DNA of 64,000 bases from JANJTB01 sp032027125 (GCA_032027125.1 JAVSMQ010000001.1:2248957-2312956); one strand, 5' to 3'; positions 34,200 to 45,200 are shown, counted from the first letter of the stretch. A program made the numbers and translations. Notes: a model not told the origin generated them from the letters alone.

Positions 34200-36605
34200 T
34201 TACTGCAATTTCAAATTTTTTCCGTGAAGTGTTACCTTACTTACTGTAAGCAGAACCACCGAAACCGAACTGACCGGCATAAGAATAGCAGCAATAAGCG
34301 GGGATAACATTCCCTGAGTTGCGAAGTAAAATCCAACACCGTGATATATAACAGAAATTAAATAACTCCAATAAATTGTGTTGACACATTTTTTTGATAA
34401 AGTAATAAATTTGTCAAGATTTTTCATTTCATCAGCTATCAGAATTGCATCCGAACCCGGGGTAAAATTTGCAGTATTTTCAGTTACAGCTATTCCGACA
34501 TCACTTTGACTCAATGCTCCCGCATCGTTTAGCCCGTCGCCTATCATCATCACCTTTTCGCCGCCTGACTGTAAATTTTTGATAAAATTTAATTTATCCT
34601 GAGGAAGCATATTAAATTTCATCTCAATATCACTGCCGAGTGAGTTGGACAGCGATTCCTTTTCCGCAGCATTGTCTCCAGAAAGAATAATTACTTTGTG
34701 GCTGTTTTTAATTTGACCGATAATATTTTCAATTCCATTTCTCATTTTTGATTTAATGACAAACGTACCTCTGAATTCACCGTCAATAATCAGATAAACT
34801 CTGCTTTCAGGTGAGAATATACTATGGCTTTTTGTAGAAATTCCCAAAGTATCCACCCATTTGGCGCTGCCGAGTTTGTAAACATGACCATTAATAATTG
34901 CTTCAATGCCTTTGCCGGGTACTTCCTCAAAATCTTTTATTTCGATATATGGTGATTCAATACTGTCAAAAATCATTCTGCTGACCGGATGTGTAGAGTT
35001 ACGTGTCATAGATTTCAAGACAATCAATTCGTCTGAAGATAATTTTCGTCCGTCGAATTCCGGTATATTTGAATTAAGCTCTGTAATTGTTCCGGTTTTA
35101 TCAAACACAACTGTTTTGATGCTGCTTAAATATTCAACGATTTTATCATTTTTGAGATAGAATTTATTCCTGCCCATTATTCGTAATCCCGTACCGTAAG
35201 TAAACGGCATACTCAGTGCAATCGCACACGGACAGGCAATTATCAGCACGGTAGTAAATGCATCCATAGCAATCGAAAAATCTCTCGGCAGCCAGTAAGC
35301 AAGTGTACCTGCCCCAACAAGAAAAATTACCATAGTAAAATATTTAGCAGCTTTATTTGAAATATTGGAAATATAACTTTCCTCAAATTTATTGAAAGCG
35401 TCGCTGTTCCAAAGTTCTGTCAGATAGCTTTGATTAAATGGTTTGATTGTTTCAACTGTAATGGAGTTTCCGGTTTGTCTGCCTCCTGCAAATATTTTAT
35501 CTCCGGAGTTTATTCCAACCGGCTTTGACTCACCTGTTACGAAGCTGTAATCAATCATTCCGGAACCTGACTGCAGAATTGCATCTGTCGGAATAATCTC
35601 ATTATTTCGGATAAACAGGCGGTCGCCGACATGTATTTCTGAGATAGCTGCATATTCCTCAGCATCACCGTGAAGTCTGATTACAGAAAGTGGAAAGTAT
35701 GATTTATAGTCACGGGAAAATGACAAATTGTGATAGGTCTTCTGCTGGAAAATCTTTCCGATTAAGAGAAAAAACACGAGACCTGATAATGAATCAACAA
35801 ATCCCGAACCGAATCCGAACCAAATATCAACTATACTCCTTACAAAAAGTACAAGTATTCCAATGCTCAGCGGAACATCAATATTTACATGTCTGAGCTT
35901 AAGACTTGTAAATGCTGATTTGAAATAATCTGATGCAGCATACATAACCGGAAGTGAGAGCAGCATCGTCAAATAACCCATGAACACTTTGATATCAGGT
36001 TCGAGATTGCCTCCTGATAAATACTCGGGCAGTGCCATTAACATCACATTGCCAAATCCAAAACCTGCAATACCCAATTTCAGATATAAATTTTTATTAT
36101 AGTTTGATTTCTTCGGCTTTTCTATATCTGCATAATTAAGCTGCGGGCGGTAGCCTATTGCTGTTAGCAGTTCGACAATTTTTCGCAGTGAAGTATGATT
36201 TTCATCAAATAACACAGCAGTTTCTTTTTTCAGAAAGTTGACTTTTGACTCAATAATACCCTTGTCAAGTTTATTTAGATTTTCTATCAGATACAGACAG
36301 GCACTGCAATAAATCTGAGGGAGATAAAGAGTAACTTTAGCCCGCCCGTCAATTGAAAAATGGAGAATTTTATCAATAATCTTTTTGTCATCAAGAAACT
36401 CGAATTCCCTCTCTTTAAATTTCGACGATTTAATACCAAAGGATTTTGCTTCCTCAAAAGCAGTTCCTAAATCCATATCCGAAAGCAGTTGATGAACAGT
36501 CTTGCAGCCGTTACAGCAAAACAGTTTTTCATCAATTCTGATTGTATCATCCGGACAATCATCCCCGCAGTGAAAACAAACGAAGTGTTCTTTATCAATA
36601 CTCAA
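34200..36605 (-). CDS. Copper-translocating P1B-type ATPase, CcoI/FixI-like
   Basis: 801 residues. The N-terminal zinc-finger-like region (CFHCGDDCPDDTI and CCNGCKTVHQLL) and a heavy-metal-associated domain with the degenerate CSAC motif (about 100-165) are typical of CcoI/FixI, the pump that supplies copper for cbb3-type cytochrome oxidase assembly. The core has eight membrane helices, the actuator TGES, the membrane CPC (IIACPCAIALSMP), the phosphorylation site DKTGTIT and the hinge GDGLNDAGAL. It sits upstream of the nos operon on the same strand but separated by 474 bases, so probably its own unit; a role in copper supply to the envelope, for oxidase or NosZ, is inferred. Confidence 0.9.
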   Translation of the reverse strand: MSIDKEHFVCFHCGDDCPDDTIRIDEKLFCCNGCKTVHQLLSDMDLGTAFEEAKSFGIKSSKFKEREFEFLDDKKIIDKILHFSIDGRAKVTLYLPQIYCSACLYLIENLNKLDKGIIESKVNFLKKETAVLFDENHTSLRKIVELLTAIGYRPQLNYADIEKPKKSNYNKNLYLKLGIAGFGFGNVMLMALPEYLSGGNLEPDIKVFMGYLTMLLSLPVMYAASDYFKSAFTSLKLRHVNIDVPLSIGILVLFVRSIVDIWFGFGSGFVDSLSGLVFFLLIGKIFQQKTYHNLSFSRDYKSYFPLSVIRLHGDAEEYAAISEIHVGDRLFIRNNEIIPTDAILQSGSGMIDYSFVTGESKPVGINSGDKIFAGGRQTGNSITVETIKPFNQSYLTELWNSDAFNKFEESYISNISNKAAKYFTMVIFLVGAGTLAYWLPRDFSIAMDAFTTVLIIACPCAIALSMPFTYGTGLRIMGRNKFYLKNDKIVEYLSSIKTVVFDKTGTITELNSNIPEFDGRKLSSDELIVLKSMTRNSTHPVSRMIFDSIESPYIEIKDFEEVPGKGIEAIINGHVYKLGSAKWVDTLGISTKSHSIFSPESRVYLIIDGEFRGTFVIKSKMRNGIENIIGQIKNSHKVIILSGDNAAEKESLSNSLGSDIEMKFNMLPQDKLNFIKNLQSGGEKVMMIGDGLNDAGALSQSDVGIAVTENTANFTPGSDAILIADEMKNLDKFITLSKKCVNTIYWSYLISVIYHGVGFYFATQGMLSPLIAAILMPVSSVSVVLLTVSKVTLHGKNLKLQ

Positions 36606-36782
36606 ATCTAAAATTCCAATTATTAAGCCGCGTTAGAGACGAATGATTATAGAAAATCTGAAAACAGTATATTATGAATCACGGATTGTAATTACACACA
36701 ATCTCAAAAATAAAACCTGACATTAAATATATTTACCGTCAAATTTCTTCGGGCATGCAAAAAACTTTTTTGAATGTGTTTT

Positions 36783-37418
36783 CTACATTACTTTTATACT
36801 CAGATTCAGAAGAAGAATGTCATCAATCTTTGGAGATTTACGGTTGAACTGTGTATCAAAAATATATCCTAAAGTTAGTTTAAATACTTTTGCAATTTTA
36901 TTACTGACTTCTACACTATATCTTGCCTTGTCAATTCTTTCAATACCGGTCTCGTAAAATATTTCACCGGAAACTCCAATTGCAGAATTTCCCATAAAAT
37001 CGTAATCTAAACTAAGTTTCTCTCTCAATACTTCCTTTAGTCTATTAATATTATCTTTGTTCTGGTATCTTGTACGTAATTTTACAGTAAAATCCTTTAT
37101 CGGTATTTGGAACAGAAAAAAAGCAGAATATTCAGTAAGCCAGTCCGGTTGGTTTTCTATAATCCTTAATGCGGCTGATACCTTAAAATAATCAAGAAAT
37201 TCGTATGCACTTCCAATTTCTGTAAAAGAATTTTCAATAATTTCATTTGTTAAATCATAACGCAAATCATGAGATAATTCAATATCAAAATTATCGGCAA
37301 CTTCAAATTTAAATTCATTTTCGAGCCAAATCTGATACGTCTTTTCTTCAGGTTTCTGACTATATAATCCGATGTTTGAGATTATAATAATTAATAATAT
37401 GTATATTATTTTTGTCAT
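36783..37418 (-). CDS. Outer-membrane beta-barrel protein, DUF2490 type
   Basis: 211 residues. The signal peptide MTKIIYILLIIIISNIGLYSQ is followed by alternating amphipathic strands (YQIWLENEFKFEVADNF, VSAALRIIENQPDWLTEYS) and a final strand ending LLLNLSIKVM. This is the pattern of DUF2490 barrels. It overlaps the DUF4956 gene by 4 bases and is the last gene of the polyphosphate-polymerase-like cluster, in which such barrels recur. Function unknown. Confidence 0.72.
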   Translation of the reverse strand: MTKIIYILLIIIISNIGLYSQKPEEKTYQIWLENEFKFEVADNFDIELSHDLRYDLTNEIIENSFTEIGSAYEFLDYFKVSAALRIIENQPDWLTEYSAFFLFQIPIKDFTVKLRTRYQNKDNINRLKEVLREKLSLDYDFMGNSAIGVSGEIFYETGIERIDKARYSVEVSNKIAKVFKLTLGYIFDTQFNRKSPKIDDILLLNLSIKVM

Positions 37419-38032
37419 CTGTCTTTAAAGAAAATTCTTATCATAGCAGTATCGTTCAAAAAATCAATTTTGCCTATATCAACCCTGATAATATGAAGAC
37501 CTGTTCTTAATGTCAAATCTTTTATTAATCCTTCTCGGTTTTCAGGTTTTATAAGCTCAATTTTTTCATATCTGATTATTTTTTTATATTCACGCGAAAT
37601 CCAGCTTCTGTCGGTAATATACACCAAAAGGACGATAAAAAGATTTATAAACAAAAGATGAACCAAGGCTATATTTGCTGCAGCCAGAGCGTTCAATACT
37701 GCAAGAGCAATTGAAACAAACATATAGGTCATGTCTCGTATCGGCACTGTATAAGTCCGGTAGCGTAGAATTGAAAATATTGCGAAAATACCGAATGCAA
37801 AACCGACACTCAGACTGGCACTGTTAAGAACGAAGCATATTATAAATATTACAACATTGAAAATAAACATTGTAAACATGTAATCCCGGTTGCCGCTTCT
37901 GAACAGGTAAATTTTACGGGCAATAAAATAAATACTAAGGACATTAATAATTAACCTTAATAAAAATTCAGCCTGAAAAACCATTGACTGTTGAATTCCA
38001 AGCATATTGAGAAAATTCTGAATTGTATCCAT
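37415..38032 (-). CDS. DUF4956 membrane protein
   Basis: 205 residues, four membrane helices (about 25-42, 52-72, 75-92 and 108-140) and a soluble C-terminal domain (about 150-205). The segment FAIFSILRYRTYTVPIRDMTYMF is the DUF4956 hallmark. This family is nearly always beside a VTC-domain protein, as here, and probably works with it at the membrane in polyphosphate-like polymer synthesis. The start overlaps the VTC gene by 65 bases. Later in-frame ATGs at 38005 or 37984 would shorten the overlap. Confidence 0.85.
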   Translation of the reverse strand: MDTIQNFLNMLGIQQSMVFQAEFLLRLIINVLSIYFIARKIYLFRSGNRDYMFTMFIFNVVIFIICFVLNSASLSVGFAFGIFAIFSILRYRTYTVPIRDMTYMFVSIALAVLNALAAANIALVHLLFINLFIVLLVYITDRSWISREYKKIIRYEKIELIKPENREGLIKDLTLRTGLHIIRVDIGKIDFLNDTAMIRIFFKDR

Positions 38033-38837
38033 TGCATATCTTTTTGATTGTGAGTAATTTGGATTTATAAGGATTATATTTAAGATGCTGTTTTGTCATT
38101 ATTGAACTAAGGCAATACTTGCTCAGATTCAATGAGGTTGATTGAATTGATTTTAGTGTTTCATTAAGCACTTTGCAGCTAGAATGTTTAACGGATTTAT
38201 GTTCAATGATTACTAAATTGTTGAGACTTATATGTCCGCCATCAGAAGTTAGGGTTAAAATATCAAAATCAATTGTTATTTTATCGAAAATATCCGGTTT
38301 TAAAAGTGTTATTCTTTTGTAATTATTGTAAACCGCAGGCTTTAACTTATCGATTGTAAATGGAATAATTAAAGAAATATCATCGTAATGTTCACCTATA
38401 CAATCTTTATCAAATTCAGGTACCCTGATGCGATGTTTCATCGTTTCCTTTCGATTGTTCTTATGCTTGATTTCAATGTAATTTTCATCAGTTTCGTGAT
38501 AGTGTCTCAACCTTACCTTATATCTTCCTAATTTTCCGTTTATATGACTTATGAAAAATACTGAATCTTTTGTATCGAAATATATATTTGAATATTTAAA
38601 ATTGCGATTACCTTGTATATCCAACACATTGTAATGATATAACAATGCACTTAATAACTTTGGCAGTTCAGCTTTGTGGCAGATATACTTTTTGTCAATT
38701 CTTCTTAACGGAGTAAGTTTATTCAGTTCGTTAAGACTGATACTGTCGAAGGTATCCAAAAGTTCTGAAACATCTCCCGGTTTTGCTATATTTAATGATT
38801 TTGTGTAAATCTCAAAAATTCCTTTTAGTTTTTGCAA
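37968..38837 (-). CDS. VTC-domain polyphosphate polymerase-like protein
   Basis: 289 residues of the VTC/CYTH-type tunnel-fold family, which in yeast polymerises phosphate from ATP. Visible motifs are RRIDKKYICHKAEL (entry strand), YFDTKDSVFF, KVRLRHYHETDENYIEIKHKNN with the basic and acidic tunnel residues, and VIIEHKSVKHSSCKV near the end. The C-terminus runs about 20 residues past the usual end and through the start of the DUF4956 gene. Polyphosphate synthesis is inferred from family; other nucleotide polymers are possible. Confidence 0.84.
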   Translation of the reverse strand: MQKLKGIFEIYTKSLNIAKPGDVSELLDTFDSISLNELNKLTPLRRIDKKYICHKAELPKLLSALLYHYNVLDIQGNRNFKYSNIYFDTKDSVFFISHINGKLGRYKVRLRHYHETDENYIEIKHKNNRKETMKHRIRVPEFDKDCIGEHYDDISLIIPFTIDKLKPAVYNNYKRITLLKPDIFDKITIDFDILTLTSDGGHISLNNLVIIEHKSVKHSSCKVLNETLKSIQSTSLNLSKYCLSSIMTKQHLKYNPYKSKLLTIKKICNGYNSEFSQYAWNSTVNGFSG

Positions 38838-39034
38838 ATCTTATACCAAGACTGACACATCAAATTCAAAAAAGTTTTCTGATTATTAAATATTTCACAA
38901 ATTATTTTCAAAAATTTACACTTTTATTTAAAAAAGAGGGTATTTAAAGATACAATGCGGATTAAACAAAGCAATATACGATTCTTAAAATTTAAAAAAA
39001 CTGAATATAAAGGGATTTTTATCTAACCGGAAAT

Positions 39035-39070
39035 AATGCCCTTCCACTGATTATAATGTGGAAGGGCATT
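39035..39070 (-). terminator. Strong hairpin terminator of the S8 peptidase gene
   Basis: A perfect 13-bp stem (AATGCCCTTCCAC at 39035-39047, partner 39058-39070) with a 10-nt loop lies 18 bases past the stop of the protease gene. A/T-rich DNA follows. Confidence 0.8.
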
Positions 39071-39088
39071 TAAAATTTAAAAAAGCAC

Positions 39089-41986
39089 TTAATTACTTTC
39101 CAATTCAATTTTTTGTTTGAAAATAATGCTGCCTGTTACGTTGTCTTTCACATCAATTCCGCCGAATGTTCTAAATCCGTCCGGAGGCTGAATGATGCCT
39201 GATGTACTTGAAAAATTTACATCGTTCCATGTTCCCGGGTACAGCTTCTGTTCGGCACTTTCAAACTTAAGTGTATTTGAATTTTTGTAAAAATATTTCT
39301 CATCAAGCGTGAATTTCCATGGTTCGGATTCGAATTTGATATCGGTAAATCCGGCTTCAATCTCAATTCTGTAAGTTCCGGCTTTTGCAGGTACAAACAC
39401 AAACTCATCCGACTTTCTTTCAAAACCGTTATTATAAACTGATTTTCCGGTTTCATCAAAAATATTGAATGCTATATCAGTTGATTTGTTATATTCTTTG
39501 TTGCTCATCTTCACTTCAAATTCACATTTACCTATGTCATCACCGATTTTAAAACTTTTAACATAAACTGATGTTCCGGTTGAACTGACTTCTTTTTCAG
39601 ATTTATAACCGTCAATTTTTCCGGATAATGAGGAATAAATTACTCTGTTGCCGTAACTCATAATTTTAAATCCGCCTTTTGGAGAATCACCTGCAGAATG
39701 GCTCAGGGATTCGATGATTTCATTATCGCTGTTTATAACGAAAAACTGAATACTGACATCATAATACGAATCATTCAACGACAGATAACCCGATGCAGGC
39801 ATAAGTTCCCAGATGCCGTGCATCATATTGTCATTTTTAATTGTCATAGTGATTTCCTTCCTTAGATTTTCATCAGTTGATGAAGCCGAGCCGCTGTTTC
39901 TTCCTTCGGGATTGAATAAGTAACTCATAATTCCGAAATTTTTCCCTTCAACCGGAGTAATTTTTATTACGGCTGATGATGCTCCGACAGGTGTTTCAAA
40001 AAATATGCGGTTTAAATCACCTATACCGAGTTTTTCCCCTTTGAGAGATAAGGAATAGTTGTTGTCGGGACTGAATCTGTAAGGAATAACTATATTTGCC
40101 TGCACATCAAAGTCGGCAAATTCACTGCCAGGTTCGCCTTTGGCTTTTGCTAGGATGCGTCCGCAGTAAATACCGGGTTTGTTTATTTTAGAACTGTCAA
40201 AAATCATAGAGAATGCAGTACCCATATCACCGCGCATATAAATTTCGTCTTTATCTGTCTTAAGCCATGGAGAGTCGCTTGATAATGTATATGCTCTGTA
40301 GAAGTTATGTTTTGTTTCCGCAGGCAGTTTATCATAAAAAACAGGTTTCACGGAAATGCTTTGTTTTTCATTCCCACGTGGGAAATATCCGCCTGATTTC
40401 CAGAATGCAGTGTTACCTTTTCTGTCGCTGAAGAAACTGTTGCCTGTTTCGATAGTGTAATCAGCAGCCTTGTTATATTCTTTTCTTTCAGACAGTTCTT
40501 TCAAATAATTGAAGGAATTTTGAATATTGACTAACCCCATCCCCTGGTCAATCTGCAGATAACCATTGAGTGGGACAGCACCGTATTTGACAGCCTTTTT
40601 AATCATCGAGCCGTTTACTTCGTAGTTGAAATGTTCTGCTGCACTAAATAGTATTGCTGCTGCTCCGGCAACCTGCGGGCAAGCCATACTTGTGCCCCAA
40701 AAAGCCTCGCCTTTTTCAAATGCAGGCACTGATGACATTGCTCCGCCGGGAGAAATAACATCGGGTTTGCTGCATTCACCGCCGCGTGAACTGAAATTTG
40801 TAACCCAGGGGCGTGTGCGAAGTGAGCCGTACAGATTTTTAAGTACATCAACAGGAAGCATAGCACCTGCTGAGATTATATTGTTTGCACCTGCAGGATT
40901 TCCGGTTGAATTAATTCCCGGTCCGTTGTTGCCGTTTGCTGTTACAACCACAATATTAGGATTTTTCAATACAAAGTCGTTTAGGAATTTTTCTATCTCG
41001 CTTCTGCCCGGAGTTTCTGCACCTATTCCGTAACTCATTGAAAAAACGCCATATTTAATTCCCGATTCCTTCAAAAATTCGATACCGTACTCATAAGCCT
41101 TTTTCATTGATGATGTAGTTGTCGCACCGCCTGAAAGCAGGTTCGAACCGATTTTCAGCGATACAATATAAGCTCCGGGAGCCACACCGTTATTTCCCTT
41201 TGAATTATAGATTTCATAACCGCAGGCAATACCGCCGCAATGTGTTCCGTGTGAGCCGTCGCATGTGTTGATTACCATCTTTTTGGAATCGGCATCAATA
41301 TTTGCCGACAGTACAACCATCGGTCTTTTGCCTTTTTCACCGGCGTAAAAGTTGAAATAGTCAAGATTATATTTATAGTTAAATCTCGGCGTTTCGTCAT
41401 CAATATTATTATCGGAGTCCTCATCTACAAAATATACCCACTGCTTCGAGCCGGCGATGGGTTTGATTACACCTTTGAAATCATTTCGCATGGTTTCGGA
41501 TATTTCGATTTTGAAGGCTATCACACCGAATTTATCATCCATACTGCTGTTTGAATTAAGGTCTTTCACGGGAGAATTTTTGAAGTGTGCTTTTTCGTCA
41601 ATTATACCGTAATAAAATTTTCCGTCCTCTGGCTTATATTTTAGATTCTCATATCCGGAAAATCTGATTCCGCCGGCATTAAGATATTCCATTTCTCCGT
41701 TCTTCTCAAACTCGGTTTCTTTGAGATTCAGTACCAATTGATTTGAGAAATCCTGCATATCAATTACTTTATTCTTACCGGTGGATGTTTTTAACAAACC
41801 CGGTACAGATGGGTCAACTGAATTATCAAGTATAAAAATAACGACACCCCTTCCGTCACAATCCGGATTAGATTTAATAAAATCATAAGCACCCATTGAT
41901 TTTATATCAAGAAAGGGAAAAGTTACATCCTGAGCATAAGAATCACAAACGAAAGCCAGTAATAGAACGAAAAACAACTTTTTCAT
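39089..41986 (-). CDS. Secreted subtilisin-like serine peptidase, tripeptidyl-peptidase II-like
   Basis: 965 residues from the ATG at 41986, preceded by GGAG six bases upstream; it opens the signal peptide MKKLFFVLLLAFVCDSYAQ, which a nine-residue longer reading would mask. Catalytic Asp 54 (FILDNSVDPSVPG), His 246 (DGSHGTHCGG), oxyanion Asn near 353 (ANGNNGPG) and Ser 433 (GTSMACPQVAG) are in S8 order. The roughly 190 residues between Asp and His and the GVAPGAYIVSLKIG and GAYDFIKSNPDCDGRGV segments match tripeptidyl-peptidase II rather than classic subtilisin. About 500 residues of beta-rich domains follow. No T9SS sorting domain is seen, so it is probably periplasmic. It is a single-gene unit. 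Confidence 0.9.
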   Translation of the reverse strand: MKKLFFVLLLAFVCDSYAQDVTFPFLDIKSMGAYDFIKSNPDCDGRGVVIFILDNSVDPSVPGLLKTSTGKNKVIDMQDFSNQLVLNLKETEFEKNGEMEYLNAGGIRFSGYENLKYKPEDGKFYYGIIDEKAHFKNSPVKDLNSNSSMDDKFGVIAFKIEISETMRNDFKGVIKPIAGSKQWVYFVDEDSDNNIDDETPRFNYKYNLDYFNFYAGEKGKRPMVVLSANIDADSKKMVINTCDGSHGTHCGGIACGYEIYNSKGNNGVAPGAYIVSLKIGSNLLSGGATTTSSMKKAYEYGIEFLKESGIKYGVFSMSYGIGAETPGRSEIEKFLNDFVLKNPNIVVVTANGNNGPGINSTGNPAGANNIISAGAMLPVDVLKNLYGSLRTRPWVTNFSSRGGECSKPDVISPGGAMSSVPAFEKGEAFWGTSMACPQVAGAAAILFSAAEHFNYEVNGSMIKKAVKYGAVPLNGYLQIDQGMGLVNIQNSFNYLKELSERKEYNKAADYTIETGNSFFSDRKGNTAFWKSGGYFPRGNEKQSISVKPVFYDKLPAETKHNFYRAYTLSSDSPWLKTDKDEIYMRGDMGTAFSMIFDSSKINKPGIYCGRILAKAKGEPGSEFADFDVQANIVIPYRFSPDNNYSLSLKGEKLGIGDLNRIFFETPVGASSAVIKITPVEGKNFGIMSYLFNPEGRNSGSASSTDENLRKEITMTIKNDNMMHGIWELMPASGYLSLNDSYYDVSIQFFVINSDNEIIESLSHSAGDSPKGGFKIMSYGNRVIYSSLSGKIDGYKSEKEVSSTGTSVYVKSFKIGDDIGKCEFEVKMSNKEYNKSTDIAFNIFDETGKSVYNNGFERKSDEFVFVPAKAGTYRIEIEAGFTDIKFESEPWKFTLDEKYFYKNSNTLKFESAEQKLYPGTWNDVNFSSTSGIIQPPDGFRTFGGIDVKDNVTGSIIFKQKIELESN

Positions 41987-42201
41987 CAAAACTCCAAAAA
42001 AGATAAAATGCAAATAATCATACTACGAAAATATTGAAAAATAGTTAGATTGCGTGTGATTTAATTGATTCTTGATTGTCTGAACCGATATTACATTGGT
42101 TTACATGATATTTAAGGTTTATAAATTTCTGTTTTTATATTAAATCAGTTAAAAACCTGCGAAGTCATTAAAAATAATTTGTAAAAAAAATAAAAAATGC
42201 C

Positions 42202-42247
42202 TAATTTGCATTTAAGATTCTTACAAATATTGAAAATGAGTGGAAAC
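42202..42247 (+). promoter_or_regulatory. Conserved leader of the VWA-WD40 gene, copy 2
   Basis: 46 bases before the ATG at 42248, identical at 45 positions to 9840-9885. Upstream DNA is unrelated. The in-frame ATG at 42197 would read this stretch as protein, but the equivalent reading in copy 1 has no ATG, which favours a noncoding leader. Confidence 0.55.
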
Positions 42248-45200
42248 ATGAAAACAACATGTATTATATTTGTTTTATTTTGGTCAATCAATTTGTCGTT
42301 TGGGCAGAGCTTGAGTGTATTTGATGTGGATGCATCGAATTTTCCGACAATCAAAGCAAAGTTTTATGCTTTTGATGCAAATGGAAATCTGATGTTGAAT
42401 TTTAATTCTTCAGATTTTGAAGTTAAGGAGAATGGACAGCCGCGAACTGTAACAAGTGTGTCCTGTCCTGCTCCTCAGCCGGCTGTTGCATTGTCAAGTG
42501 TTTTAGTTTTTGATGTCTCCGGTTCAATGTCAGATGGACCGCCACGAATCCAATCTGCAAAGGATGCTGCAAATGCATGGATTGATGGCTTACCACTTGG
42601 AAAATCCGAATGTGCTCTAATCTCATTTAGTGATTATGGTCATATAGTACAGGATTTTACAACAAGCAGAGATAAACTCAAAGTTGCTGTAAATAAACTT
42701 TCACCCGGAGGCGGTACAAATTATGATCAGGCATTAATTGATTTGCCTTCAGGTGGGCTACAAGTAGCGAAAAGCGGTAAATACAAAAAAGTAATTGTAT
42801 TTTTGACCGACGGAATTTCATATACATCAAGAGTTAATGAAATCATACAGTTTGCTAATGATAATCAAATTACTATTTACGCCGTCACTTTAGATATGCC
42901 GGCACCCCAAAGTATAAAAGATATGACTTTGCAAACAGGTGGGCAATATTTTGAGAATATCACCACTCAAAAAGAAGCCGAAGATACTTATAGAAAATTA
43001 TTGCAATCTGCTCAAGGGGGCGACCCCTGCGAAATTGAATGGCAGAGCGGCATTTCCTGCATTGCAGAAGTAACGAATGTCGAATTAGGAATTACAAATT
43101 TAGGTGTAAAAGCAACAACAAGTTACCAAAACCCGAATACATCAATAGCAAAATTAGAATTTAATCCGATTAAAATGAAATTTCGCAATCCTGAAATAGG
43201 TGTAAAAGCAGAAGAAAAAGTAACGGTAACGGCTCGTAATACAGATTTCAATGTAACAAATATCACAAGCAATAATGCGGCATTTACGATAACACCTGCA
43301 AGCTTTGTATTGAATGCCGGGCAGAGTCTTGAACTGACAGTAAGCTATTTGCCTACAGACAGCAGCTATGTATTTGCAGGATTTGATTTTGAAACTGATA
43401 TATGCCCAACGAAGTATTATGCATCAGGAGGCTTTTCGGGCATCAAGCCAAAAATTAAATCAATTAAGCTTCTGCACCCTAACGGTCGCGAAGAATTTGT
43501 TATTGGCAGTGATACTGTAATTATCTGGGAAGGGATACCGGAATCGGATACGGTTCAATTGGAATATACAATTGACAACGGCGTGACATGGAAAATAATA
43601 ACAGACAAAGCGAGTGGACTGCAATATATATGGAATAACATCCCAAAGCCTTCAAGTACTCAATGCAAAGTGCGCATTAATCCTAGCGACAACAAAAACG
43701 CAGGAGACTTGATACATACATTAAGTGGGCATAATAGTTATGTCGTGGATATCAACTGGAGTTCCGAAGGCAAACGCATTGTTACCGCGAGTTGGGATGG
43801 AACCGCTAGAATCTGGGACGCAGAAATCGGCACGACATTACATACGTTAAACGGACATACTGATGATGTTTGGGAAGTCGGTTGGAGTCCTGATGGTTCC
43901 CGCGTCGCCACCGCGAGCTTTGATAAAACCGCAAGAATCTGGGATGCGGCGAGTGGTGCCACGCTTTATACGTTAACCGGTCATACTAAAACTGTCTTGG
44001 ATGTCAGTTGGAGTCCCGACGGTACCCGTGTCGCCACTGCGAGCTATGATAGCACTGCAAGAATCTGGAACGCAGAAACCGGCGTCACACTGCATACGTT
44101 AAGCGGGCATAATGGTCCTGTCAAGAATGTCAGCTGGAGTCCCGACGGCTCCCGTGTAGCTACTGCGAGCGGTGATATGATGGCAAGAATCTGGGACGCG
44201 GCGAGTGGTGCTATGTTACGTACGTTAAGCGGGCATTTGAAAGAAGTTAGGGCTGTCAGTTGGAGTCCGGACGGTTCCCGCGTCGCTACAGCGGGAGGTG
44301 ATAATTACAATGCAAGAATCTGGGACGCGGAGAGCGGTGCTACGCTACATACGTTAAATGGGCATAAACATTTTGTCTATACTGCCAGTTGGAGTCCCGA
44401 TGGCTCCCGCATCGCCACTGCGAGTGATGATAAAACTGCAAAAATCTGGGACGTTGAGAGCGGAGTTATGATACTTACATTAATTGGGCATATAAGCTCC
44501 GTAATTGATGCCAGCTGGAGTCCCGACGGCTCACTCATTGCCACTGCTAGCGGAGATAGCACTGTAAAAATCTGGGATGCTGAGAACGGCGCTATGTTAC
44601 ATACATTAAGAGGGCATCAATTTGGAGTCGAAGATGTCCGATGGAGCCTGGACGGTTCCCGTGTCGCCACAGCAAGTTGGGATAAAACCGCAAAAATCTG
44701 GGACGTAAGCGGATTAAGGGAACTGCAAAATGACGAATCCGATGATGTGTTCAGCATAGTTGCACCTTCGCCCTCAACTATAGACATAGACATGGGGCAA
44801 TGCCTAGTCGGTACTACCAAGGATTCGGTCATAAATGCATTTATAACTAACAACGGAACGTATAAATTCAGAGTTGATTCGATTTATTTCCGTGGTACTG
44901 ATGCAGATGCTTTTTCAGTGGTCTCGGGTTTTCCAAAATATGTCGTTGAAGCAAATCAGGTGTACCATGCTGAATTTCGATTTATACCCAATAGGGTTGG
45001 AGTTCATTCAGCGGAAATTGTAATTGTTACTCAGGCGGAAACTCTCACCCAAAAAATTCGTGGTGTAGGCGTAAAGCCTTTTCTTTCCATTGAGAATAAT
45101 TCGATTGATTTTGGAGAAGTTTATTTGGGATATTATAAAGATAGTATTAAAGTAACTACAATCAAGAATATTGGCAATTCTCCAATACAAATAACAAATA

